A program made the translations under genes and the position numbers. Below the pieces are notes generated by a model. It did no database searches, was not told the origin of the DNA, and saw nothing but the letters and a program-made list of their open reading frames with translations. 15,815 nucleotides of DNA from Anaerolineales bacterium. Its GTDB lineage: Bacteria; Chloroflexota; Anaerolineae; Anaerolineales; UBA4823. Location: assembly GCA_020853835.1 (NCBI GenBank), contig JADYYC010000177.1:1-15815 (forward strand), in the 5' to 3' direction. The first letter of the stretch is position 1. Each line of letters starts with the position of its first letter. Shown here in pieces: positions 1 through 7,292 of the stretch.

Positions 1-678
1 CATGAAAGCCAGGGCAAATATATCCAGGTGGGCGCTGTTGGCAAATTCCAGAATCACCAACGGCGACCAGGCGAACAAAATCACCCTGCGCGGGTCTTTT
101 CCCGAAATCCGCAAAGCCTGCATTAAAAACGTGGAGGTGAGCAATACCCCCAGTGCCGCAAACAGGCGCAACAGCCAGGGATGCGGGGACAGGCGGTAGC
201 TGACGGCAAAGATCATCTCTGCCAGGGGCGGATATCCAGTCGGTATGTCCCGGTTGAATATCAGGGTCCAGTACCCATCCCGGTGTGGCGCCAATTCCAC
301 GGCGTCGGGGGGATAGGCATAAGGATTGATGCCTTCCGCGAGCAATTTACCATCCCAATAATAACGATAGAGGTCATTGGACACGGGCTGTGGGGTAAAA
401 AGAAACGTCGCTAAGAAAAGCGAGGTAAAACCCAATAGGATCGCCTGCGTCCGCCGGCTGATCGAACCCGAATTCCCCTTTAGGACGAACCAGGCTGTAA
501 GTAAATACACTATCCCTGGGATAAAAAACCCAACGGTCAACCGCCATGATCCTCGCCAGACGCCTGAGAATGCCCAAAAAGAAACCAGGGCCAGTTCCAT
601 CAGGATACCCAATAGGACCAGGATCAGATCGGACTGTTCCTCGCTTCTGTGAGAAGACCTCTCGATCCATTCTCTCAT
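1..678 (-). CDS. Polytopic GT-C-type glycosyltransferase (DUF2029/GT87-like), partial at the left edge
   Basis: The minus-strand frame is open from an ATG at 678 to base 1, giving 226 visible residues with the C-terminal part missing. Hydrophobic segments lie near residues 18-41, 47-66, 78-96, 152-163 and 167-186. Between the third and fourth is a soluble loop carrying NDLYRYYWDG (101-110), followed by EGINPYAYPPD (115-125) and PTGYPPLAE (146-154). A further motif, FANSAHLD (212-219), sits in the next membrane region. Such acidic loop motifs are typical of GT-C enzymes that move sugars from polyprenyl-phosphate donors outside the membrane; that role is inferred from the family, and donor and acceptor are unknown. 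An in-frame ATG at 714 would add 12 residues. Neither start has a good ribosome binding site; 678 leaves more room for promoters in the divergent gap to the gene at 769. Confidence 0.8.
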   Translation of the reverse strand, partial: MREWIERSSHRSEEQSDLILVLLGILMELALVSFWAFSGVWRGSWRLTVGFFIPGIVYLLTAWFVLKGNSGSISRRTQAILLGFTSLFLATFLFTPQPVSNDLYRYYWDGKLLAEGINPYAYPPDAVELAPHRDGYWTLIFNRDIPTGYPPLAEMIFAVSYRLSPHPWLLRLFAALGVLLTSTFLMQALRISGKDPRRVILFAWSPLVILEFANSAHLDIFALAFM

Positions 679-768
679 TTCTTGGATACCAAATGACAAT
701 GCAACATATCGCATAAAACTAGCCGGCGGAAAGAACCCCCTAATTTAGCCGATGTTACAATTGGCCTG

Positions 769-1449
769 ATGGACCACCCAGATGCGCTTATCATCTTTGC
801 GAAATATCCCGACCCCAATCACACCAAAACACGTTTGTCGCCGCCATTATCCCGTGTTGATGCCGCCAACCTGTACACCAATTTTCTAAAAGACACCCTC
901 GAGATGGCCAGGCGGCTCTCCCGCGTCGATTTGTTTCTAGCATATACCCCGCCCCAAGCAGAAAGCTTTTTTACAGACCTCGCCCCGGATATGGTTTGCT
1001 TTCCGCAAACTGGAAACGATCTGGGAGAAAGAATGCATCGGGCAATCGGGCATATCCTCCAGTCAGGTTTCAAGAGGGCTTTGTTAATCGGTTCCGACCT
1101 ACCCCACCTCCAGGAAGACGCTATTCTTGCTGGCCTCAATGCCCTACAAGACGGAGCAGATGTCGTCCTCGGCCCCTGCGAGGATGGCGGTTATTATTTG
1201 GTAGGTGTGACTGAACCTCATCCTGAGATATTCAGCTTGCCGATGAGCAATCCGTATGTGCTGGCTCGCACCCGGCAGCGTATTGACCAGCTCGGACTAC
1301 GCCTTAAGCTGCTGCCAGAAAACTTCGATGTGGATACCTGCAGTGACCTGCTGCAATTGGAGAATACGCTTCACATTCATGGGGCGATACCTGCTCCGCA
1401 TACCCGCGCCTGGCTGGCAGGCAAAAATCTCCGACGGCAATCTGGGTAA
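769..1449 (+). CDS. TIGR04282/DUF2064-type GT-A nucleotidyl/glycosyl transferase
   Basis: This 226-residue soluble protein has the normal length for the family. It opens with a Rossmann-like strand and phosphate-binding segment, LIIFAKYPDPNHTKTRL (7-23). It then shows GSDLPHL (108-114), where D110 is the likely metal or nucleotide ligand, and GPCEDGGYYLVGV (135-147), the family signature. Databases often label the family 'arsenosugar biosynthesis glycosyltransferase' because of frequent association with ArsS; no ArsS or ArsM gene is visible here, so that label should not be taken literally. It is the only plus-strand gene in the window. It diverges from the GT-C gene and converges on the polyferredoxin gene, whose stop codon abuts its own TAA with no base between. 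No clear Shine-Dalgarno precedes the ATG. A TACAAT hexamer ending eight bases upstream hints at a leaderless mRNA, but no good -35 accompanies it. Confidence 0.88.
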   Translation: MDHPDALIIFAKYPDPNHTKTRLSPPLSRVDAANLYTNFLKDTLEMARRLSRVDLFLAYTPPQAESFFTDLAPDMVCFPQTGNDLGERMHRAIGHILQSGFKRALLIGSDLPHLQEDAILAGLNALQDGADVVLGPCEDGGYYLVGVTEPHPEIFSLPMSNPYVLARTRQRIDQLGLRLKLLPENFDVDTCSDLLQLENTLHIHGAIPAPHTRAWLAGKNLRRQSG

Positions 1450-2358
1450 TCAATCTCCAGTGAGTACGCTTTTTTCTGGCCGAGCAATTCGTTTGGCCCA
1501 GTCGCGTACATCCTCCATCACCAGGGCTCCTCGCGGGCAGGCTTGCACACAGCGTCCGCACCCAACACAATCAGGCGTTTTGATGCGGCCCTGAGTTTCG
1601 ATCATCTGTCGCAGGGGGATGCCCATATCGCACGCCTTTTCGCAGAGATTGCAGGGAACGCATTGCTCTTTTCTCGCTCGAATTTGAAAGAAACCCACGC
1701 GCCCTACAAGACCGTACAGCGCACCCCAGGGGCAAAGATAACGGCAGTAATTCCGATTTCCGGTCAACGGAATGAGGAAGAGGCTGATGAAATATAAGTT
1801 GAGGTGCACCGTCCAGAAAAGCAGATAATAGGTTGGCCCCCAATCCGCGTCTGGTTGGATCACCATGGTCCAAAAAAGCGGCAAAGTTGATGCCAGGGCA
1901 ACCCACTTCAGGTTTTGCAAGGCGAAGGCGAATGGGCCTTTAATCGTACGATCGCGGAAGGGTTCCCCCGCCGTATCCCGCAAGCCGACGCATGGGCAGT
2001 TCCACGAACAATCGGCACGCCTTCCCAACAGGAAGATCAATGCAAGATAGATAAAAAACCAGGGTTCCCCAAAGGTGTGATGATTGAAAAAGTGGATATT
2101 GAAAAACAATGGCAGCGCCAACCAGAGCACAGTGACCGCAGAAACCAAAACCACCAATCGCCGGCGAGTATAGGCATTTTCTTCGCTTGCAATCCGAAAA
2201 ATACCAAAACCGAGGATTGCAATCCGGTCAGAATATGAGCTAAACCACGGGCTGTCGATCCAATGCAGATAATTCTGGTTATAAAAGCCAAAAGCCGCAT
2301 ACAGCAGCCCGGCAAAGAACACCACCTGGATAATTCGGCTGCGCTGCTGCGGGAGCAC
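1450..2358 (-). CDS. Membrane polyferredoxin (NapH/NosR-C-terminal-like 4Fe-4S protein)
   Basis: The gene is read from a GTG at 2358, just after the stop of the glycosyltransferase gene, giving 302 residues. The open frame continues upstream to 2535, but that stretch overlaps the neighbour by about 170 bases and looks like out-of-frame coding. A later GTG pair at the first membrane helix is also possible. There are about five or six membrane segments, with CSWNCPC (117-123) and CRYLCPWG (205-212) at their edges as in NapH, RdxA/CcoG and NosR. The C-terminal tail has two ferredoxin motifs: C233/C236/C239/C243 and C264/C267/C270/C274. Such proteins pass electrons between a membrane quinol pool and an iron-sulfur partner; the partner here is unknown. 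The link to a family 2 glycosyltransferase immediately upstream on the same strand (5-base gap) is unusual. Confidence 0.82.
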   Translation of the reverse strand: MLPQQRSRIIQVVFFAGLLYAAFGFYNQNYLHWIDSPWFSSYSDRIAILGFGIFRIASEENAYTRRRLVVLVSAVTVLWLALPLFFNIHFFNHHTFGEPWFFIYLALIFLLGRRADCSWNCPCVGLRDTAGEPFRDRTIKGPFAFALQNLKWVALASTLPLFWTMVIQPDADWGPTYYLLFWTVHLNLYFISLFLIPLTGNRNYCRYLCPWGALYGLVGRVGFFQIRARKEQCVPCNLCEKACDMGIPLRQMIETQGRIKTPDCVGCGRCVQACPRGALVMEDVRDWAKRIARPEKSVLTGD

Positions 2359-2363
2359 CTTCG

Positions 2364-3038
2364 TTACGGTCTGGCGTAGCGAGCGACGGTCGCCAGCATC
2401 ACAAGGCTGGCCTTTAGGCTGGCTTGCAAAGAACCGCTTACCTTTGATTTTCCCAGCCTCGGGCGATAACTGACCGGCACTTCCATCATACGATATCCTT
2501 TGTGCACCGTCTTGAACATCATTTCCAGGGTCCATCCGTACCGTCCCTCCGTTAAGCTGAGGTTATTCATCGCCTCCCAAGTTATCGCCCTGAAAGGGCC
2601 AATATCGCTGACCTGACAACCTGTAATCAGGCGAACAAACCAGGATAAGACGCAGTTGCCAAGATAGGCATGCCATAACATCGCGCCTTCTTGCATCTGC
2701 CCTGCCAGCCTCGAGCCGATCACCAGGTCTGCCTGGTTTGCCATAATCGGCGCCACTAAACGCTCCATCTCAGCCGGATAATCACTGTAATCACCATCCA
2801 GGAAGACAACCACATCCGTGTGCTCCAGTACCGCCAGCCCTGCCAGGCATGCATAACCATAGCCCCTCTTTGGTTGAAAAACCACTCTGGCGCCAGCCCT
2901 AGCTGCAATCTCTGCCGTGCCGTCGCTGGACCCATTATCCACCACCACGACCTGGCGCACCCAGGCGGGGATATCAGCCAGCACACGTGAGATGGCTTCT
3001 GCTTCATTCAGGGCTGGGATTATGACATCGACGTTCAC
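2364..3038 (-). CDS. Family 2 glycosyltransferase (polyprenyl-phosphate sugar synthase-like)
   Basis: This is a complete 224-residue GT-A fold enzyme. It has the N-terminal strand DVIIPALNEAEAI (4-16), the nucleotide-binding VVDNGSSDGT (32-41), a DGDYSD metal-binding motif (81-86) and VIGSRLAG (106-113). There is no convincing membrane domain, so it resembles the compact DPM1-like or UDP-glucose synthases that load a sugar onto a polyprenyl phosphate at the inner membrane face. The product could feed the GT-C enzyme at the left end, whose class uses such donors; this is an inference from family knowledge. The start is a GTG at 3038 with little Shine-Dalgarno; no alternative start was seen a short way upstream in this frame. 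The gene begins 43 bases after the response regulator stop, with no clear terminator between, so it may share that transcript. Confidence 0.88.
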   Translation of the reverse strand: MNVDVIIPALNEAEAISRVLADIPAWVRQVVVVDNGSSDGTAEIAARAGARVVFQPKRGYGYACLAGLAVLEHTDVVVFLDGDYSDYPAEMERLVAPIMANQADLVIGSRLAGQMQEGAMLWHAYLGNCVLSWFVRLITGCQVSDIGPFRAITWEAMNNLSLTEGRYGWTLEMMFKTVHKGYRMMEVPVSYRPRLGKSKVSGSLQASLKASLVMLATVARYARP

Positions 3039-3081
3039 GATAAAGTGTTTGCTGTCTTGCTTTATTGTTTTGTGATTTGAT

Positions 3082-3765
3082 TTATGGTTCGTTTAGATCG
3101 GGCGCTTCATAATCGGCCAGATTCTTACTCGCATAAATGGCTGCTTGGGTTCGGTTCTCCAACTGCAGCTTGTTCATAATGCTGCTTAGATGTGCTTTGA
3201 CGGTATTCATGGTGATATTCAGAGTATCAGCAATTTTTTGGTTTGTCATCCCTTGAGCCAGCAGCTTAAGAACTTCAATTTCCCTGGCAGTTAAATCCGT
3301 TGTTTTATTAGCCGGATTTTCTTTTTTACTCATTTTGGTGAATTCGTCCAAAATCCTGCCCGCCAGCACCCTTGGAATCGCGACATAACCATAGCGAAGA
3401 CCGCTGAGCATAGAATACAATTCTTCGGGATCAAGGCTTTTCAACAGATATCCCTTAGCCCCTTTTTTAATTGCGGTGAACAAATCATTGTCGTCGTCCG
3501 AAACCGTCAACATGACAACCAGCAAATTTGGTTTGATCTCCAGGATTTTTTCCAAAGCCTCTAACCCATTCATCTTGGGCATTTCGATGTCCATTAGCAG
3601 CACATCCGGATTAAGAGCTTTGACCTGGTCTACCGCCATTTGCCCATCCGAGGCTTCTCCAATAACTTGCAGGTCAGGGTAGTTTTCAAGCAAACACCTC
3701 AGACCTTTGCGAAACAGTGTATGGTCATCCACAAGCAGGATACGTAAAGGGTGTGAACGCTCCAT
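3082..3765 (-). CDS. NarL/FixJ-family response regulator
   Basis: This 227-residue protein has an N-terminal receiver domain (about 7-122) and a C-terminal LuxR-type DNA-binding domain (about 155-215). In the receiver, acidic residues lie in LLVDDH (10-15), the phospho-acceptor is D59 in LLMDIEMPKMNG, and the switch Thr and Lys fall in VMLTVSDDD and YLLKSLDPEEL. The DNA-binding part shows LTAREIEVLKLLAQG followed by NTVKAHLSSIMNKL, the recognition helix region. A Lys-rich linker separates the two domains. It starts at an ATG only three bases after the kinase stop, with AGGA about nine bases upstream, so the two are translationally coupled. It is expected to be phosphorylated by that kinase and to control a promoter in this locus. 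The target is not shown by the sequence; the promoter upstream of 12752 is the obvious candidate. Confidence 0.93.
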   Translation of the reverse strand: MERSHPLRILLVDDHTLFRKGLRCLLENYPDLQVIGEASDGQMAVDQVKALNPDVLLMDIEMPKMNGLEALEKILEIKPNLLVVMLTVSDDDNDLFTAIKKGAKGYLLKSLDPEELYSMLSGLRYGYVAIPRVLAGRILDEFTKMSKKENPANKTTDLTAREIEVLKLLAQGMTNQKIADTLNITMNTVKAHLSSIMNKLQLENRTQAAIYASKNLADYEAPDLNEP

Positions 3766-3768
3766 TAT

Positions 3769-4941
3769 CTAGATTCCTTTAGGGACATATATTGTGATTC
3801 TGGTTCCAGAATCAGGCTGCGATTCAATCTCGAGACGACCATCTATCGATTGAGCGCGCTCTTGCATGATCTGCAGCCCTGAATGGTGGCTATCGGTGTC
3901 GTCCAAATCATCGGGGTTGAAACCCTTACCGTCGTCAACGATCGCAATTACCGCCTGGTCCGCTTCATAACGAAAGATTATCTCGGCTTTTTTCGCTTCG
4001 CTGTGCTTGCGCGCATTCGATAGCGCCTCTTTGATGATCCATTCGATTTGCAAGGCTGCCCGCTCGGAGAGCTGGGTTGCCTGAATATCGTAGATATGCA
4101 ATTGAGTCGCCATTTGATAATAACGAGAGTAGTCGTTCAGATATTCCTGCAAGGCGGTAACGAAGTTCCGTCCTCTATCAAGGTAAGCTCGCAGGTTGAA
4201 CAACTCTTCGCGAGTGTTTAGATAGAGCCTGGCAAGTGTCTTTTCGAGTTCTATTAATTCCTGTTGGCTTTCTTCGATACGCCCCTTTGATAATAAATCC
4301 GAGGCAATCATCGTTTGCATGTGTGCCAGGCCAATGGATTGTGCTATCTCATCGTGGATATCTCGCCCCAGGCGTATCCGTTCTTCGATTGCTGATTGCG
4401 ACCGGGCGTGTTGAATATTCAAGGCATTTTCGAGGACAATGCTGATCTGCTGGCCGACGATATCCAGGATGGGGATCATTTCGACTGAAATTTTCTGCCC
4501 CGGTTTACTGATCAATGCGATCGTGTATTGGATGCTTTTATTCGACCGCACGGGGATATTAACAAAAGACCTGCTTTCGTGATTGGAGAACAAATCGGAA
4601 AAGCGCCGGTCGGTAGAAACATCCTCCAGGATATAGGTGTGCCCTTTCTGAGAAACAAAGGCAGACGTATCGTCTTCTTCGCTGCGCGCCCGGCGTGCGT
4701 CGATGCTCTTCGCCAGCTCTTCAGTCAGGCCATAATGGGTCAGCAAAGAGAAAACACCATCCTCCTCACGGCGGAACAACACACAAGCTTCCGCTCCTAA
4801 CCAGTGAGAAATGATACGCAAAACTTCATTGGACATGTTTACGAGAGAACCGGCCGTTTGCGGTTCTTCTTCAATCTCGCCAATCATGTCCAATAAATTG
4901 CCTAACTTGTTGTACCAGGAATTTGCCTTATTTTTTACCAT
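3769..4941 (-). CDS. Soluble GAF-domain histidine kinase, NarX/HisKA_3 type
   Basis: The protein has 390 residues from the ATG at 4941; a TTG two codons upstream (4947) is also possible. No membrane segment or signal peptide is visible, so it is a cytoplasmic sensor. A GAF-like domain spans about 32-175. It is followed by a HisKA_3 dimerisation helix with GRDIHDEIAQ, where the phospho-acceptor is H196, and a HATPase_c domain with EALSNARKH (N309), VDDGKGF (336-341), a SGLQIMQERA G-box and a terminal GTRITIYVP strand. The GAF domain holds only one Cys (in GAEACVLF) and no obvious heme or iron-sulfur motif, so the ligand is unknown. It lies 107-113 bases downstream of the NapH-like gene and directly precedes the regulator, forming a typical NarL-family pair. 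An AT-rich gap with a short palindrome lies upstream and may hold its own promoter. Confidence 0.92.
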   Translation of the reverse strand: MVKNKANSWYNKLGNLLDMIGEIEEEPQTAGSLVNMSNEVLRIISHWLGAEACVLFRREEDGVFSLLTHYGLTEELAKSIDARRARSEEDDTSAFVSQKGHTYILEDVSTDRRFSDLFSNHESRSFVNIPVRSNKSIQYTIALISKPGQKISVEMIPILDIVGQQISIVLENALNIQHARSQSAIEERIRLGRDIHDEIAQSIGLAHMQTMIASDLLSKGRIEESQQELIELEKTLARLYLNTREELFNLRAYLDRGRNFVTALQEYLNDYSRYYQMATQLHIYDIQATQLSERAALQIEWIIKEALSNARKHSEAKKAEIIFRYEADQAVIAIVDDGKGFNPDDLDDTDSHHSGLQIMQERAQSIDGRLEIESQPDSGTRITIYVPKGI

Positions 4942-4960
4942 GTCCAAAATTATAATAATT

Positions 4961-4989
4961 TTGATAACAATTATACTGGTTGTTCACAA
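4961..4989 (-). promoter_or_regulatory. Possible promoter for the kinase-regulator pair
   Basis: On the minus strand, TTGTGA (4984-4989) and TATCAA (4961-4966) are separated by 17 bases and could serve as -35 and -10. Two TATAAT hexamers (4970-4975 and 4949-4954) lie in the same AT-rich stretch but lack a well-placed -35. The call is weak. Confidence 0.3.
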
Positions 4990-4990
4990 C
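4979..4990. promoter_or_regulatory. Short palindrome, possible operator
   Basis: GTTGTTCACAAC is an inverted repeat with five-base arms around a two-base centre. It overlaps the possible -35 region upstream of the histidine kinase gene. A regulator dimer could bind it, but a repeat of this length also occurs by chance. Confidence 0.25.
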
Positions 4991-5022
4991 ATAAACGCGT
5001 GCTCTCTTTGACAAAATTCGTC

Positions 5023-5042
5023 TGGTAATTCACCGAATTCCA
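5023..5042 (-). terminator. Weak hairpin after the NapH-like gene
   Basis: Just downstream of the NapH-like stop, the minus-strand transcript can fold as TGG(A)AATTC-GGT-GAATTACCA, with one bulged base. It is followed nine bases later by a run of four Ts. The stem is AU-rich and the T run short, so read-through into the kinase gene is likely. Confidence 0.3.
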
Positions 5043-5053
5043 AGAAAAGGAAT

Positions 5054-5932
5054 CTACTTTGCGGCGACCTTTTTTGGCAGCACGCTGATTGAATTAACCG
5101 GGCACTTCTCCACACATTCCAGACAATTGGTGCAACCTGCTTTGGCTGAGCGCTCGCTTGCTGCCAGGTTAATGTTTTCCGGGCAGGCTTTGAGGCATAC
5201 TTGACAATCTATGTTGCGAGACCTCAGACAGACATCCTTGTTTATAGTTGGACGAAAGAACCGTGGGTTCAAGCTTGCCAATATCCTTTGCAGTGCGCCA
5301 AGAGGACATAACCTGATACACCCCGACTTCAAAACAAAAACCTCGACTACAAATATCAGGGGGAATACCAGCAGTTCCCAGCCCACACGTTGGATTGTAA
5401 ACAGTTTAATCAGGGCAAAGGCTGTTCCGAAGAACAGACCCACCGGACAAACCAGGCAGAAGACAGGAAAACCAAATATCAAAGAAGAAGCCAATGCCCC
5501 GCCGAGTACGGCATAACTGGTAGCGGTACCAGAAGCGCTAGAGGAGAGCTGTTCTTGCTGCAATTCCTGTCTGCGCTTTCCATTTGCGTTATTGCCAGTC
5601 GCCCGTTTTGAAAAAATCGATCTGACCAGCGAGGTCGGGCACATCCAGGCACAAAAGATGCGCCCAAAGAGAATAATTATCCCTGTAACCATTACAAACG
5701 ATACAAGCAGTCTGGGAAGCAAACTGCGTTTGGCCAGTACCATCTGTAGATATGCCAAAGGACAGACAAATTGAATGCCAAATATTTCAAAAGCCGACGG
5801 GCTGCCAACCCGATACAACCCGAAACCGCCAGCCAAGACCAGCAGTATGAAGACAACCGCCGTGAGGATCCGCAAATACCTTACTGGAATGAGGCTTCGT
5901 TTATTTTTAAGTATTCCATTTGTGGTTGTCAT
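5054..5932 (-). CDS. NapH-like quinol dehydrogenase membrane polyferredoxin
   Basis: This 292-residue protein has about five membrane segments (near 19-38, 72-93, 138-170, 172-182 and 186-203). At their ends sit CAWMCP (94-99), CLVCPVG (159-165) and CIRLCPLG (205-212), the Cys-Pro motifs of the NapH family. The C-terminal tail carries two ferredoxin motifs: C235/C243/C246/C250 and C267/C270/C273/C277. The first is odd because seven residues rather than two separate its first two Cys. In nitrate reduction systems NapH pairs with NapG to pass electrons from menaquinol to an extracytoplasmic reductase. The gene starts nine bases after the stop of a NapG-like gene, so the same pairing is likely here, with the molybdoenzyme of this locus as the inferred acceptor. 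A Lys/Gln/Ser-rich loop (about 108-135) separates the second and third segments. Confidence 0.85.
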   Translation of the reverse strand: MTTTNGILKNKRSLIPVRYLRILTAVVFILLVLAGGFGLYRVGSPSAFEIFGIQFVCPLAYLQMVLAKRSLLPRLLVSFVMVTGIIILFGRIFCAWMCPTSLVRSIFSKRATGNNANGKRRQELQQEQLSSSASGTATSYAVLGGALASSLIFGFPVFCLVCPVGLFFGTAFALIKLFTIQRVGWELLVFPLIFVVEVFVLKSGCIRLCPLGALQRILASLNPRFFRPTINKDVCLRSRNIDCQVCLKACPENINLAASERSAKAGCTNCLECVEKCPVNSISVLPKKVAAK

Positions 5933-5941
5933 AACTCTACT

Positions 5942-6529
5942 CTATACAGGTTTAACGGAGATACCTTTGCCATTACTGGTGTCATAGGAACGCAGCATTG
6001 GGCGCGGGCATACGAATTCACATAACCCACAACCCGTGCATTTATCTTCGATAACAACGGGCCGCTTTTTTGCATCCAAAACAATCGCTTCTTCAGGGCA
6101 TTTCGTTGCGCAAAGACCACAGCCATACCAGTACCAGGCAATGCATGCATCTGGATTGATCTGCGCTATTCCAAGCTTTGGAGAAAGTGAAAAGGCTTCC
6201 TTGTCTAGCGCCCCTGTTGGACAGACGTCGATACATTCCTGGCAAAAATTACAGTACCCCCGATCGAAATCAAGGATCGGGGTGCCATATGTCAGCAATC
6301 CATCCTGCAGCCGGCCAGGCTGGATCACAGAGGTTGGGCAGACCTCGATACATTTCCGGCATTTCAAGCACAAAGCCATGAAATCTTCACGCGCTGTCTT
6401 TCCGGGCGGACGGATCCACTCAACCTGCCCCTCTGTTTCGCGGGCAATTAAACCAAGGCTGAGCATAGCGCCTACTGACAATGCCATTCCCAAAAATTCC
6501 TTACGGGTAATTTTTTTGTCTTTTTCCAT
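5942..6529 (-). CDS. NapG-like ferredoxin with four [4Fe-4S] motifs
   Basis: This 195-residue protein has an N-terminal hydrophobic signal (about 12-28) preceded by TRKEFLGM. That resembles a Tat motif but has Arg-Lys rather than Arg-Arg. Four cluster motifs follow: C54/C57/C60/C64, C93/C96/C99/C103, C129/C137/C140/C144 (longer first spacing) and C164/C167/C170/C174, each last Cys followed by Pro. This is the layout of NapG/MauM-type ferredoxins, which sit outside the membrane and take electrons from NapH. The gene lies 16 bases downstream of the TorD-like gene and 9 bases upstream of the NapH-like gene, so the group is one operon. No strong Shine-Dalgarno precedes the ATG. If Tat export fails with the altered motif, the protein would act inside the cell, which would change the electron-flow model. 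Confidence 0.85.
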   Translation of the reverse strand: MEKDKKITRKEFLGMALSVGAMLSLGLIARETEGQVEWIRPPGKTAREDFMALCLKCRKCIEVCPTSVIQPGRLQDGLLTYGTPILDFDRGYCNFCQECIDVCPTGALDKEAFSLSPKLGIAQINPDACIAWYWYGCGLCATKCPEEAIVLDAKKRPVVIEDKCTGCGLCEFVCPRPMLRSYDTSNGKGISVKPV

Positions 6530-6545
6530 ATAAGCACTTGAAAAT

Positions 6546-7232
6546 CTAATTTTTTAGCGAGTTTATTTGTTTCTCCAATAGTTCAATCGATTGGATTTCT
6601 TTCATCAAGAAATCACTCGCTATCTTGGCTATTGCTTTATAAAAATCTGTATCGGCAGATTGAGCTACATCCTTCAAGAAATCTGGTGTCCAGTTCAACA
6701 GATGGGTTTCAACAAAAGCCCTCTGCTTCCTTAACCCAATCAAAGCATCAACAAACTGATTGGAATCCAGGTAATCCTTGCTTTTTTGGCAGAGGTAAGC
6801 CATAAATTCCAACTCAAAGGCGATATGATCTTCGGGTTCAGTAAATTGATCCGACCGATCCAAACCTTCAGCGCGATAAAACATCACAACTTGATCTCTG
6901 GCTTCTTGCATTATCAAGTGTTCTTTGCTTGTATAGTATGATTCGTAAGGTAATGCTCCTGCTTTTTGCCGCGCTCCGATAAATACTTTTACATAATCAA
7001 CCGCGAGATCCACGATGAGGTTGTCGTGATGGCGGGAAAGGAAATTCACCAGGATCTCTTCTCCTGCACTAGAAAGTTGTCTTTCACCTTCCCCTGTAAT
7101 ATAGATCTCATTTAGCTGGTCCAGGAATTCCTGGTCAATTTCAATTCGAAAAACGCGCGCCAGGAAGGCATACATCCCTAAACGGTAATCGAGCTCTTTT
7201 GTAATATTTGCGAGAGTATTTTCTTTAGTCAT
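6546..7232 (-). CDS. TorD/DmsD-family molybdoenzyme chaperone
   Basis: From the ATG at 7232 the protein has 228 residues; the frame also has an ATG at 7247 that would add five. The inner start is preferred because GAGG lies nine bases before it, whereas the outer has only AAGG almost touching the ATG. The protein is all-helical in appearance, soluble, and carries the family signature EPEDHIAFELEFM (132-144) with a preceding YVKVFIG...PYESYY segment (80-100). TorD-like proteins bind the Tat signal and apo form of a molybdoenzyme, hold it until cofactor is inserted and prevent early export. The catalytic subunit in this operon, with its RRSFLK signal, is the obvious client. The gene sits between the lipoprotein gene (60-base gap) and the NapG-like gene. 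Confidence 0.9.
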   Translation of the reverse strand: MTKENTLANITKELDYRLGMYAFLARVFRIEIDQEFLDQLNEIYITGEGERQLSSAGEEILVNFLSRHHDNLIVDLAVDYVKVFIGARQKAGALPYESYYTSKEHLIMQEARDQVVMFYRAEGLDRSDQFTEPEDHIAFELEFMAYLCQKSKDYLDSNQFVDALIGLRKQRAFVETHLLNWTPDFLKDVAQSADTDFYKAIAKIASDFLMKEIQSIELLEKQINSLKN

Positions 7233-7292
7233 CCTTGAATACCTCATGCCTTGAAATGTACTGCCTGTAACATGAAATCAAACCATCAAACT

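Noticed and set aside
374..670. Complete minus-strand frame of 98 codons
   Set aside because: Another minus-strand frame through the same bases encodes a GT-C membrane protein with family motifs and runs to the window edge.
2359..2535. Extended N-terminus of the polyferredoxin to 2535
   Set aside because: Overlaps the glycosyltransferase coding sequence by about 170 bases and reads as out-of-frame sequence.
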